From: Gemmatimonadota bacterium | GTDB taxonomy: Bacteria > Gemmatimonadota > Gemmatimonadetes > Gemmatimonadales > Gemmatimonadaceae | Direction: 5' to 3' | DNA length: 64,000 bases | NCBI GenBank assembly: GCA_016719105.1 | Contig: JADKAQ010000013.1 | Location: 248,001-312,000 of the forward strand | Part shown: piece after piece, positions 45,828 to 56,440 of the stretch | Position numbering within the stretch: position 1 is the first letter of the stretch | Layout of the letters: the number at the start of each line of letters is the position of its first letter | Translations under genes and position numbers: made by a program | The notes under the pieces: generated by a model | The model's database searches: none | What the model was told of the DNA's origin: nothing | Seen by the model: only the letters and a program-made list of their open reading frames with translations

Positions 45828-46783
45828 GGGGAGTTCCGCAGCGCCACGCGGCCCGTGAGCGAATCGCGCCGAGCCCCGCGCGCCAGTCCGTCCATGCGCA
45901 CGGCGCGGCGTGTGGTGGCGCCCAGGGTGAACGCCACGAGACGAGGAGCGATCCCCGGCGGGGGCGAGAGCGCGGCCCCCAGCGAATCGAACCAGGCGAC
46001 GCCGAAGCCGCTCGTCGCACCGCCGGCGGCATACGGAAGCAGCGGACCGGCGACGGGTTGGATCACGTTCCACGCCGAGGCGCCCTGATTCCATTCGGTC
46101 CACCCCAGCATCCACTCGCCTGACGAGCGGTAGAGGGCGAAGCGCTCCGGGCGACTGACGCGCACGATGGCACCCGCGACGACGGTGGCCGGGAGTGGGG
46201 TCGACGTCGTGAGGCGCCATCCCACCGACCCGGCGTCGGCGAGGGAGTCGAGATACGGGGTGTACAGGCAGGCGTCGGTGCGCCCCGAGACGGCGGCGAT
46301 CATCGTGTGATGCCAGCGATCGTCGGCGGCGGCGAGCGAGTGCCCCTCGTCGAGGATCGCGAGCGAATCGCCTGGCTGCGGTGCGGTGTTCCACCAGGTG
46401 ATGGTCGCCCCAGCGCTCAGGCGTTGGTCGGCGACGTCGAGCGTCCCCGCGCCGAGGGCACAGGCGATCGCGCTCCCCACGTTCCCCAGGTAGACGACCG
46501 ACGAGTCGCTCCCCCCGAGCAGGTCGCCATCGCCAGCCGCAACGCCCTGCAGCGCCCCCTCCAGCGCAAAGCCGGCAACCGCGAGTTGCGCGCGCTGGTC
46601 GGCGAGGGTGGCAACGCCGCCGGCAAATCGCTGCGCCCGGTCGAGCAGGCGAACGACTGCCGCTCCGAGGACGGCGGTGATGGCGAGCGCCGCCAGCAGC
46701 TCGACGAGCGCAAAGCCGGTCGGCACTCCCCTCGTGGGTGGCCCTTGCCTCTGCCGACCGCGTGATGTGGTGCCTAGTCGCAT
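45824..46783 (-). CDS. prepilin-type minor pilin, PilW-like
   Basis: A 319-residue protein with a type III signal: GVPTGFALVELLAALAITAVLG, with Gly before Phe and Glu at +5, to be cut by PilD. A long helix and a beta-rich globular domain with paired Cys follow. Position between the PilV-like and PilX-like genes matches the usual order of minor pilins that prime pilus assembly. The ATG at 46783 overlaps the previous gene by 10 bases. Confidence 0.82.
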   Translation of the reverse strand: MRLGTTSRGRQRQGPPTRGVPTGFALVELLAALAITAVLGAAVVRLLDRAQRFAGGVATLADQRAQLAVAGFALEGALQGVAAGDGDLLGGSDSSVVYLGNVGSAIACALGAGTLDVADQRLSAGATITWWNTAPQPGDSLAILDEGHSLAAADDRWHHTMIAAVSGRTDACLYTPYLDSLADAGSVGWRLTTSTPLPATVVAGAIVRVSRPERFALYRSSGEWMLGWTEWNQGASAWNVIQPVAGPLLPYAAGGATSGFGVAWFDSLGAALSPPPGIAPRLVAFTLGATTRRAVRMDGLARGARRDSLTGRVALRNSP

Positions 46784-47172
46784 GGGACGAGGGCCTCCTC
46801 GACGACGGGGCGGGCGACACGGGGTGAGGTGGGGGTGAGCACGGCACGCAGTTGCCGGACGCCCACGGGCGCCGCGACCGACCATCGCACCGTCCCCGCC
46901 GCGGTGCTGGCGGCGCCGGCGCCGAGCGTGGCGCAGGGGACCGCGCGAAGCGAGTCGACCACGTGGGCGGTACTGCGTGTCGCGAGGGCGAGGGCACGCG
47001 CGGTGGCCGCGAGCCGCGCAACGAAGGTGGCCGAGGAGGCGACGCCGAGTGCGGCGACGCTGAGGAGGACGACGGCCACGACCACCTCGACCAGCGAGAA
47101 GCCGCGACGGCACGGTGTGCGGCGCGCGGCGGAACGCGGGCGTCGGTCAGGGGAGGAACGCAAACGAGGCAT
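46774..47172 (-). CDS. prepilin-type minor pilin, PilV-like
   Basis: A 132-residue pseudopilin. CRRGFSLVEVVVAVVLLSVAALG gives the prepilin cleavage (Gly-Phe, Glu+5), and the rest is a short globular part ending in ALVPCD. The ATG at 47172 begins the plausible protein. The start codon is buried in the 3' arm of a perfect hairpin (47165-47194). No good ribosome site precedes it, suggesting regulated translation. Confidence 0.78.
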   Translation of the reverse strand: MPRLRSSPDRRPRSAARRTPCRRGFSLVEVVVAVVLLSVAALGVASSATFVARLAATARALALATRSTAHVVDSLRAVPCATLGAGAASTAAGTVRWSVAAPVGVRQLRAVLTPTSPRVARPVVEEALVPCD

Positions 47173-47194
47173 GCCAGACGTTAGGCATGCCTCG
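47165..47194 (-). promoter_or_regulatory. hairpin enclosing the PilV-like start codon
   Basis: CGAGGCATGCC (47165-47175) and GGCATGCCTCG (47184-47194) form an 11-bp perfect stem with loop AGACGTTA. On the mRNA the ATG of the minor pilin is inside the 3' arm. The loop and first stem bases contain a GTTAGGC heptamer. Confidence 0.6.
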
Positions 47195-47294
47195 CGCGAG
47201 GTGCAGGACCGAAATCGTGCGGGTCGTACCGGAATCGCGCAGCGATGGCCCTCGAGCGGTGGGCCCGGTGCGATCGTGCGACGCCGGGGAGTAC

Positions 47295-47337
47295 AAAAAC
47301 ATCGAGGGCGGCGCCGGGGAGCGCCGCCCTCGATGTT
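47295..47337 (-). terminator. strong intrinsic terminator of pilA
   Basis: A perfect stem of about 15-17 bp (left arm 47298-47314, right arm 47321-47337, loop CGGGGA) is followed on the minus strand by TTTTT (47299-47295). It lies about 35 bases after the pilA stop. This is the clearest rho-independent terminator in the window; it separates pilA from the minor pilins. Confidence 0.92.
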
Positions 47338-47371
47338 CGCAGCCGGGAGGAGGTGGCTGCGAAGCCTTAGC

Positions 47372-47779
47372 TTAGTTGCACTTCGGCTCGGCTTCGACCG
47401 TCGCCGGCGAGACCGCCGCGACACCGACAAAGATGGCGCAGGTGCGGGCCGTGGCCGTGTGGGCCGACGTCGCGCTCCAGCCCGTGCCGCCCGAGGCGGA
47501 CGCGGTCACCGTCACGCCAGCCGACGGAACGAACCCGTAGAGCGAGCTGGTGCCGCCCGTCGTGTTCGCGGCGCTACCGGCAACGTACACCTGGTTGTCA
47601 GCGAAGTACGACTCCTGCGTGGTGGCCATGTTGCGGAGGTCAGACTTCATCGACGCGAGGTACGCCTTCTCCTTCGTGTTGGCGAACTTCGGGATCGCGA
47701 TCGCGGCCAGGATGCCGATGATGACGACAACGATCAGGAGTTCGATCAGCGTGAAGCCCTTGCGAGTCTTGTTCAGCAT
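47372..47779 (-). CDS. pilA: type IV pilin PilA
   Basis: A 135-residue major pilin. The prepilin peptide MLNKTRKG is cut before Phe9 in GFTLIELLIVVVIIGILA, with Glu at +5. The globular domain is short and rich in Ser and Thr (e.g. GSAANTTGGTSSLYGF and SASGGTGWSATSAHTATA). It has a Cys pair near the end (RTC and PKCN) forming the usual D-loop. Ribosome site GGAG lies about 9 bases upstream. It is monocistronic with its own terminator. The Ser/Thr density fits O-glycosylation by the neighbouring enzymes. Confidence 0.93.
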   Translation of the reverse strand: MLNKTRKGFTLIELLIVVVIIGILAAIAIPKFANTKEKAYLASMKSDLRNMATTQESYFADNQVYVAGSAANTTGGTSSLYGFVPSAGVTVTASASGGTGWSATSAHTATARTCAIFVGVAAVSPATVEAEPKCN

Positions 47780-48154
47780 TGGTTTGGTCTCCGGGGTTGT
47801 CCGACAGGGGTGGTGGATCGTGCTAGAGGAGCGGGCCGTTCTCGAGTCTCAGGTAAGGCAAGCGGCGGACCAGAAGCGGATACTCTGTCGAAGTTGCGTA
47901 TCGACAACGAGTTGGAAGATTCCTTGGACTGCGTGCAGACCGCGAGCGCTTCAGTGTTTTGCACGCTGTCTTGCAGTCTGCCACACGTCCAACATCGTCG
48001 CGCGGCGCCCTGCGTCCACTGCCGCCCTGCCCTTCGATCCCGACGTAGCGACCGTCCGGCAAGACACCCGCTAGACGCGGCGGGGACGATGTTCGTAACA
48101 CGCACGGGGGGCGCAACCTAGGCCCGTCGCGCCAACCGTGCGCTGCATCACGCG
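47780..48154. other. intergenic region upstream of pilA
   Basis: About 375 bases of lower GC without a supported gene. A long leader or regulatory region for pilA is likely. I looked for a sigma-54 site (TGGCAC-N5-TTGC); TGGCAGACTGCAAG near 47985 has the wrong spacing. A weak TTGTCG-N17-AGTATC pair on the minus strand is a poor sigma-70 candidate. Confidence 0.4.
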
Positions 48155-48934
48155 CTAGAACACGTTGAACCGCACAATGTGCCAGAACGCCGCCACCCCG
48201 TCCTTCCAGCTGATCTTCTTTCCCTCGGCGTAGGTGCGCCCGGCGTACGTGATCGGCACTTCATAGATTCGCGCCTTGGCCTGCGCAAGGCGAGCGGTGA
48301 TCTCCGGCTCGAAGCCGAACCGGTCGGCCGTGAGCACGAGCTTCCGCGCCACCTCGCCCCGCACCGCCTTGTAGCACGTCTCCATGTCGGTGAGGTTGAG
48401 GTTCGTGAACATGTTGCTGACGGTGGTGAGGAGCGAGTTCCCCACCGAGTGCCAGAAGTAGAGGACGCGGTGCGAGCCGCCGAGGAAGCGCGACCCGAAG
48501 CAGGCGTCGGCCTTCCCATCGATGATCGGATCGAGCAGGAGCGGCCAGTCGGCCGGGTCATACTCGAGGTCGGCATCCTGCACGATGACGATGTTCCCCG
48601 TGCTGGCCTGCATGGCCGTGCGAATCGCCGCCCCCTTCCCGCGGTTGACCGGCTGGTGGATGAGCTTGTCGATGAGCCCCTCGGCGTACAGCCCGTCGAG
48701 GATCTCCCGAGTCCCGTCGGTGGAGCAGTCGTTCACGCAGATGATCTCCTTCTTGACCGGGACGGCGTGCACCTGGTCGAGAATGAGCCGGATGGTACTG
48801 CGTTCGTTGTAGACCGGGATGAGCACCGAGAGCACGACGTCTTCACGGGCGATCGGCGTGCGACCGCGCATGTAGGGGGTGCTCCCCTCGATCGTACCGG
48901 TGAACGATGGGGTGGGATGGCGAGGAAGCGTCAT
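48155..48934 (-). CDS. GT2 glycosyltransferase, polyprenyl/dolichyl-phosphate mannose synthase-like
   Basis: A 259-residue GT-A enzyme. VLSVLIPVYNERSTIRLIL starts the nucleotide-sugar fold. Metal-binding DXD-type residues lie in IVQDADLEYDPADW, and FGSRFLGG follows. RFGFEPEITARLAQAKARIYEVPITYAGRTYAEGKKI is the tail typical of dolichyl-phosphate-mannose or undecaprenyl-phosphate-sugar synthases. No membrane helix is seen. The ATG at 48934 overlaps the GT39 stop. It would supply lipid-linked sugar to the two GT39 proteins upstream. Confidence 0.88.
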   Translation of the reverse strand: MTLPRHPTPSFTGTIEGSTPYMRGRTPIAREDVVLSVLIPVYNERSTIRLILDQVHAVPVKKEIICVNDCSTDGTREILDGLYAEGLIDKLIHQPVNRGKGAAIRTAMQASTGNIVIVQDADLEYDPADWPLLLDPIIDGKADACFGSRFLGGSHRVLYFWHSVGNSLLTTVSNMFTNLNLTDMETCYKAVRGEVARKLVLTADRFGFEPEITARLAQAKARIYEVPITYAGRTYAEGKKISWKDGVAAFWHIVRFNVF

Positions 48935-50496
48935 CGGGCGAGGCGTTGGTAGATCATCACGTGAGGCGTCTCCCCCGCCTGGCGCAGCACGGGCGGGGTG
49001 CGGGACGCGAACTGTTTGGCCGTGCGGACGCCGGTGGTGCTGCTGACGATGAACCAGTTCGGCTGGAAGGCGTCGAAGATCTCCTCGACGGCTGCCACGT
49101 CTTCGGCGTCGGTGAGCGTGCGGACACGTTGGACCGCGGTGAAGGTCGACGTGGGGACGGCCTTGCGACCGCTGTATAGGTAGATGATAAGGTCGTCCTC
49201 GGTCGAGACGACGTCGGTGGGAGCGGTGTGCCGCGCGACCCACTCGACCGTGGGACGCGCGCGCACTCCGGCGGTACGTTGCACCGAGACCCACCACTTC
49301 TTGGTGTAGCCGATCCCGTTGTACCACACGTAGCCCACCGTCATGAGCAGGACGGTGGCGGCGACCGCGCCGCGCCACGGCAGCGCGACCGGGCGCGGGA
49401 GCGTCACGGTCCAGCACGCGACGATACCGTACCAGACCAGCGGGACGAAGAGCGGCCAGATGGCGAGGAAGAAACGATTGGGTTCAAAGGGCCACAGCAT
49501 GACCACCAGGATGTAGCAGGCGAGGAAGCCCGCCGTCACCGGCGCATTGCGCGTGTACCGTTTCGTTCCCACCAGCATGAAGAAGAGGAGCGAGACGAAG
49601 GCGATGGCGCGCGGCCACGCGGTCGTCACCGGGACGAGCATGTAGCTGACGGTGCTGTCGATGTCCTGCGCGTTGCGGATGACGACGGCCTTGGCGAAGT
49701 CCCAGCCGCCGGCCTGGTAGCCTTCCACCAGCCAGGCGCCGTACGAGCCGTACTTCCCCACGAGCGGGTGCGCCATCTCGCCCTGGTAGGCGCCCACCCA
49801 CAGCTGCCACGGGACGAGGAAGAGCATCGCCCCGACGCCTAACGCGATCAGGGCGCCCCACCGCCGGCGGAGGAGCAGGACGAGCCCGGCCCCCGGAAGG
49901 GCGAAGACGCCCAGGGTGCGGACCATCGCCAGCACGCCGATCAGGAGCCCCGCCAGGAATGCGGTGCGCACGTCGCCACGCTCGGCGGCGCGCTCGCACA
50001 GGATCAGCGTCGGGAAGAGCAGCGCCAGGAAGAGCGGCTCGGAGAGGACGACGCCGGTCACGAGGAGGACGGTGACCGAGAGGGTGCCGACGATCGCCGT
50101 CACCGCTGCCTGCCACGGGCGGAAGTCGAGTCGTTCCCTGGTGAAGAGCCAGGTCCCGGCCGCCGCCGCCGCGAGGAAGAAGGCGTTGGCGAACTTGAAG
50201 AGGACGATGTTGTCGGGGAACGCCGGCCAGAGCTTCCACAGGGCGGCGAGGACGAGCGGATAGCCCGGCGGGTAGTGCGTGTTGTGCGGCGAGCCGGGGA
50301 GGTTGATGAGGCGGAAGCCCTCGCCGGTGGCGAGCGCCTTGGCGAGGACCGTGTAGATGGCGTCGTCCTGGAAGGCGCCGACCGGCCAGGGGGCGATCGT
50401 GAGGACGGCGACGACGAGCACGAGAGCGGTGACGGCGAAGAGCGCGAGGCGCTCCTTGCGGAGGTCGATGTCGGTGGGTTCGGCGGCGGCGCTCAT
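48931..50496 (-). CDS. GT39-type membrane glycosyltransferase (ArnT/PMT-like)
   Basis: A 521-residue polytopic protein of the GT-C type. After the first helix it has the acidic motif FQDDAIYTVLAKALATGEGF and THYPPGYPLVLA. About ten more helices follow, then a periplasmic domain of about 100 residues (ARPTVEWVARHTAPTDVV). Such enzymes take a sugar from a polyprenyl phosphate to proteins or lipids outside the membrane. A close paralogue is directly upstream with an ATGA overlap, and the GT2 gene directly downstream. Confidence 0.85.
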   Translation of the reverse strand: MSAAAEPTDIDLRKERLALFAVTALVLVVAVLTIAPWPVGAFQDDAIYTVLAKALATGEGFRLINLPGSPHNTHYPPGYPLVLAALWKLWPAFPDNIVLFKFANAFFLAAAAAGTWLFTRERLDFRPWQAAVTAIVGTLSVTVLLVTGVVLSEPLFLALLFPTLILCERAAERGDVRTAFLAGLLIGVLAMVRTLGVFALPGAGLVLLLRRRWGALIALGVGAMLFLVPWQLWVGAYQGEMAHPLVGKYGSYGAWLVEGYQAGGWDFAKAVVIRNAQDIDSTVSYMLVPVTTAWPRAIAFVSLLFFMLVGTKRYTRNAPVTAGFLACYILVVMLWPFEPNRFFLAIWPLFVPLVWYGIVACWTVTLPRPVALPWRGAVAATVLLMTVGYVWYNGIGYTKKWWVSVQRTAGVRARPTVEWVARHTAPTDVVSTEDDLIIYLYSGRKAVPTSTFTAVQRVRTLTDAEDVAAVEEIFDAFQPNWFIVSSTTGVRTAKQFASRTPPVLRQAGETPHVMIYQRLAR

Positions 50497-52272
50497 CGCG
50501 TCACCCGCGTGTCGGTCGCCTGTGGGCTCGCGGCGGCATCGGCCGACGGCGTCGACCGGCTCCCCTGCACCGGCACAAAGATCGCCCCGGTCGGGAGCCT
50601 GCGCACCACACGAAGTTCGGGCGGCGTGGCCCGCACGAGTCCCTGCACCGCGTGCGCCCCGTATCGCGCCGAGGCGAGCACGTAGTCGACCCGGTAGGTG
50701 GCGAGGATGGTGCGCAGCGACTGCACGGCGAAGGCGGGCGACTGCTCCACGAGATGCTCCTGCGGCGTGAAGGCTGAATTGGGAATCGCCTTGCGCCCGG
50801 TGTACAGGTGCATGAGGACATCGTCATCGGTCGCGAGCACGGCGGTGCTGTCGGTGTTGGCCACGACCCACTCGGCGAGCGGACGCGCGCGATTGGCGAC
50901 CGAGCCCTGCACCACCCCCCACCAGTCGCGCGTGACGCCGAGGTAGTTGTAGCCGGCGTAGCCGACCGCGAGCGCGGTGAGCGAGGCGAGGGCGAGGGGG
51001 CGCAGGATGCGCTGAATCGATGACGGTCGCGCGGAAATGATGATGCGCGCGTCGGTCGCCGAGGCGATCGTGTTGTTGGGGGGGGCCCCCCATGCGGCCG
51101 GAGGCGACGCCCCGCCATTCCCACACCGTCACCACCGCCATCGTGTACACCAGCCCCACCAACGGCCACACCCCCCAGGTGAAGCGCGCCGGCGCGAAGG
51201 GCCAGATCACGACGATCCCGAGGTAGAACAGGAGGAAGAGGGCCACCGACGGCGCGCGCCGTGCGAACGCCCCCAGCCCCAACCCGAAAAAGAAGGCGAG
51301 GGCGATCGACGTCGTGTTGCGCACGTACACGTTCAACGTGTCGGTCGCCGTCGAGGCCCATCCCTGCGCCACCAGGCTCTTGAGGTTGGCCCACGCCACG
51401 TCGCGCAGGAAGACGATCCCGTCGCGCTGCACCGCGTCCACCAACCACCCCAGGTACGAGCCGTACTTCCCCAGGAAGATCGACGGCACCTCGGCCGCAT
51501 GCGCCCCGACCCACAGCTGCCACGGGATCGAGAGCAGGATCGTCACCGCCCCGATCGCGAAAGCCGCGCGCCACTGGCGCCGCCAGGCCAGCACCAGCAT
51601 CGTCGCCGGCACGCAGAGGATGCCTAACGTGCGCACGAGCGACAGCACCGCGGCCGCCGCGCCGGCGATCGCCGCGTCCTTCACCCGCGCGCTCGACGCC
51701 GCCCGTTCGCACAGGATCAGCGTCCCGGCCAACGTGCACAGGAACATCGGCTCCGACAGGACCATCACCGTCAGCAGCACAACCGGCGCGCAGGCGCTGA
51801 ACGCCGCGACCCCGAGCCCCGCCGCCATGCGTCCCAGCTGCAACCGCTCGCGCGCAAAGGCGTAGAACAGCGCCGCCGCGCCCCCCAGCCACGCCGCGTT
51901 GGCGAACTTGAAGAGCGCCACGTTCTGCGGGAACGAGGGGCTCACCTTCCACAGGAGCGCGAGCACGGCGGGAAAGAGCGGCGGATAATGTGTCGCGTTC
52001 GGCGTCCCGGGGACGTTGAGGTAGCGGTACCCCTCCCCCGTCGCCAGCGACTTGGCCAGCACCATGTAGATGCCGTCGTCCTGGAAGACGCCGACCGGCC
52101 ACGGGCCGATCGCCGCGACTGCCGCACCGAAGGCGGCGAGCGCCACCATCCACGGCACCAGGCGCGCCAGCGTCAACGTCTCCGCACCCGACACGAGCGG
52201 CGTCCGTTCGATGCCCGGCGCGTGCGCCGATCGCCCGACGCTCGCGTCGCCGCCTCCCGGAGCCACCGTCAT
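50493..52272 (-). pseudogene. second GT39-type membrane glycosyltransferase, frameshifted at a G/C tract
   Basis: From the ATG at 52272 the frame encodes a GT-C protein like its neighbour (FQDDGIYMVLAKSLATGEGY, THYPPLFPAVLALLWK). It does so up to about residue 394 in a run of six G and eight C at 51078-51091, where it is lost. Moving one base restores PNNTIASATDARIIIS, further helices and the periplasmic domain (RARPLAEWVVANTD to the end). The native stop at 50493 overlaps the next gene, as expected of an intact operon member. The extra base may be a sequencing error or a slippage site. Confidence 0.75.
51063..51091. repeat. G8C6 tract repeat in the GT39 gene, related to one in the MFS gene
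   Basis: The plus strand reads GGCGAT, CGTGTTGTT, eight G and six C. A similar arrangement (GAGGCGAT, GTTGTTTGT, G9, C5) occurs on the minus strand at 3875-3844 inside the MFS loop. In both cases it sits in a stretch encoding a hydrophilic loop. Confidence 0.5.
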
Positions 52273-52283
52273 CCCGCCCCCGG

Positions 52284-53655
<1,372 letters not shown>

Positions 53656-53663
<8 letters not shown>

Positions 53664-55371
53664 GCGGCGACTCCGGGTCGGCCTGGAACGTGGGAAGGAG
53701 GACGGTGACGCGCGTCCCGCGCGCATCGCTGTCGACAAAGACGAAACCGCGGTGCGACTCGATGGCGCGGTGCACCACCGAGAGCCCCAGCCCGCTCCCG
53801 CCAGGCTTCGTCGTGAAGAACGGATCGAACAACCGGTCGCGAATCTCCGAGGGGATCCCCTCCCCCTCGTCCGAGACGCGCAGCGCCACCCCGCCCTGGT
53901 CGAACGAGACGCCGGCCGGCGCATCGTCGGAAGTGAGGGGGGCGATCTCCACCCGCACCGTCCCCGGGCGCGTCGACGCCTGCACGGCGTTGAGCGCGAG
54001 GTTGAAGACGGCGCGATAGAGCAGGTCCTCATCGCCCTCCACGATCACCTCGCCCTCGGGGACGACGCATTGCACCTGCACCCCCTCGGGACGGTCGGGG
54101 TGCGTCGCCACCAGCGACGTCGCCCCGCGCGCCACCGACGCCAGGTCCACCGGCCCGATGCGCGTCACCCGCACACGGGCGAAGTCGAGGAACTCACTCA
54201 ACAAGCGCGACAGGCGATCGGACTCGCGCACGATGAGCGACGAGAGCGACCGCTCGTCGTCGTTGGCGCGCGGCGAGCGCCCCAACTGCTCCACCGCCGA
54301 CCGGATCGAGGCCAGCGGATTCTTGATCTCGTGCGCCAGCGACGCGCTCAGCTCGGCCACCGCCTCCAGCCGCTCGGCGCGCATGTGCAGCGTATCGAGC
54401 TTCTTCTGGTCGGAGATGTCCTGGAAGATCACCGTCGCGGTGCCGGCGCCGGGCGCCCCGTCGGTCCCGTTAGGCACGGAGACCGTCGTGTTGAGCCCGA
54501 TGGGGAACGAACGCGTGGCCGTCGCCACCGTCCCCTCGGCGCGTGTCGTGCGCACGCCGTCCACCGCCGCTCGCTCGATGGCGCGCGCCAGCACCGGGGC
54601 CACCGGCTCGATGAGCGCCAGCGCCGACTCGCCGATGTGCCCCTCGAGCGGGAGCCCCAGCAACGTGCTGGCGGTCGGGTTGGCGTACAGCAACGTCCCG
54701 CGCGCGTCGATCGTGATGATCCCGCTGCGGATGTTGCGGAGGATGTCGCTCGCTTCGAGGCGCACCTTCACCAGCTCGGCGGCCAGCTCCTCGGTCCCGG
54801 CGCGCGCCTCGCGCAGGCGCGCCGCGATGTACCACGAGGAGAGCGCGACGACCGCAAAGACGCCGAGCTGCAGCAGCAGGGCGGCGTCGATCGGCGCTTC
54901 GGTCAGGAGGATGACGTCGCCGAAGTAGAGGACGCAGGCCAGCGCCGCCGCCAGCAGCGCCCCGGTCGTCGACAGGAGGACGGCGGAGGTGGCGATCACG
55001 AGGATGTAGAGGGCCGCGAACTGCGACGCCCCGCCGCCGGTGATGTGGACGACCGCGGTCACCAGGGCAAGGTCGAAGACCGCCTGGAGCGACAGAAAGG
55101 TGCGCCCAAGACTCTTCTTCCCGTCCTCGGAGTAGAGCGCCGAGCCGGCGGTGAAGATCATCGCCACCGTGATCGTGAGCGAGGCGACCAGGGTGTCGCC
55201 CCGGTCGGCATCACGCCACGCGAAGACGGCGGCGAGGTAGATCGCCGCCGTCATCGCCAAGCGTCCCATATAGATGGAGCGCAGCAGGCGACGCGGGTCT
55301 ATGAACGATCGCGGTTCGGGATTGATCGCGGTCACGCCGGTTTCGGGGCTGAACTGCCTTGCATCCTGCAA
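53656..55371 (-). CDS. pilS: membrane sensor histidine kinase, PilS-like
   Basis: A 571-residue kinase with six membrane helices in the first 210 residues, as in PilS. Then a PAS domain (IRSGIITIDARGTLLYANPTASTLLG), the phosphoacceptor His in LAHEIKNPLASIRSAVEQLG and an HATPase domain (NLALNAVQAS, DEGEGIP, GGSGLGLSVVHR). The start is uncertain: a TTG at 55371 gives the full frame, and a GTG at 55335 is possible. It is the first gene of the pilSR-GT operon. Confidence 0.88.
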
Positions 55372-55564
55372 CGAACGGGATGCTCGGCGGACACTCGCAA
55401 AGTGCCACCCTCAGGACGACTGGAGGCGGAACGCGTTTCCCCGCATGGCGTTGAGCCTGTGGCGAAAAGCCGCGCCCCGGTTAGCGTTGAAAGGGCGCCG
55501 GCCTGATTTCGGGGGCGCTGCCGTCAGGCCCCGGCTCGGGAACCTTCGCTCCTCCGTCTCCCTC

Positions 55565-56392
55565 GTGCACGCACCTTTCGTCAGCACTCACGCCCGCCGC
55601 CCTCGGCTCCTGGTCGCCGCCGCCTCATGGGCGGGCGCCCTCCTCGTGGCGCTCACGATGACCGGCTGTGGGGCGAGCAAGGCGTCGCCGCCGCAGCAGT
55701 CGCCGGCCGACTCGCAGTGGACGTCGTTCGCCCGCGGCCTCCCGGCCGACTCCTTCCCGGCCCCAAGCCGCCGCTTTTCGCAAATCGTCGCCCCGCGCTG
55801 GACCGACGAAACGACGCGGGATGCCGCCAACGAGGCCGAAACGGTCATGGATGCGCTCCAGCTCGTGCCGGGGATGCGCGTCGCCGACGTGGGGGCCGGC
55901 GACGGCTACTATGTCGTGCGCATGGCCCAGCGGGTGGGCGCGACCGGCCGGGTGTACGGACAGGACATCGTGCCCGAGTACCTGGCGCTGCTCGCCGACC
56001 GGGTGCGGGAGGAGCAGCTCGCCAACGTCGCGGTGGTGCGAGGTGACCCCCACGACCCACGCCTGCCGCGCGACTCGGTCGATGCGGCGATCATGATCCA
56101 CATGTACCACGAGATCACGGATCCGTATGCGCTGCTCTGGAACCTGGCGCACGCGCTCAGGGACGGGGCGCAGGTGGGGATTCTCGACATGACCTTCCCG
56201 ACCGACCAGCACGGGACCCCTCCGTGGCTGCTGGAGTGCGAACTGGGGGTCGTGGGCTATCGTCCCGTTCGCACGGTGGCGACCGGCGACGACGAGTACC
56301 TCGCGATCTTCCGCGCCCCGGCGGCCGACTCGCTCCCGTCGCCCACCACGATCCGCGCCCGCGTGGGGGCGGGAGCCTGCCGGCAGCGTTAG
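55565..56392 (+). CDS. class I SAM methyltransferase with lipoprotein signal
   Basis: From the GTG at 55565 the protein has a basic stretch, a hydrophobic helix and a lipobox-like ALTMTGC. About 240 further residues contain motif I VADVGAGDGYYVVRMA, motif II near YGQDIVPEY, and the DSVDAAIMIHMYHEI and GAQVGILDMTF blocks of Rossmann methyltransferases. A methyltransferase outside the cytoplasm would need SAM there, so export is puzzling, but similar exported proteins are known. The stop codon lies in a GTTAGGC heptamer. It is divergent from pilS. Confidence 0.78.
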   Translation: MHAPFVSTHARRPRLLVAAASWAGALLVALTMTGCGASKASPPQQSPADSQWTSFARGLPADSFPAPSRRFSQIVAPRWTDETTRDAANEAETVMDALQLVPGMRVADVGAGDGYYVVRMAQRVGATGRVYGQDIVPEYLALLADRVREEQLANVAVVRGDPHDPRLPRDSVDAAIMIHMYHEITDPYALLWNLAHALRDGAQVGILDMTFPTDQHGTPPWLLECELGVVGYRPVRTVATGDDEYLAIFRAPAADSLPSPTTIRARVGAGACRQR

Positions 56393-56440
56393 GCGCTTGC
56401 GCGTCGGCTCCCGCTCGATCGCTTCCCTTGCCCTCCCTTC

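Noticed and set aside
44658..47021. A 787-codon minus-strand frame running into the PilX-like gene
   Set aside because: The first half is the wrong frame of the minor pilin genes; the real start is the ATG at 45827.
47780..48020. Sigma-54 promoter upstream of pilA
   Set aside because: The best match (TGGCAGACTGCAAG) has the wrong distance between GG and GC.
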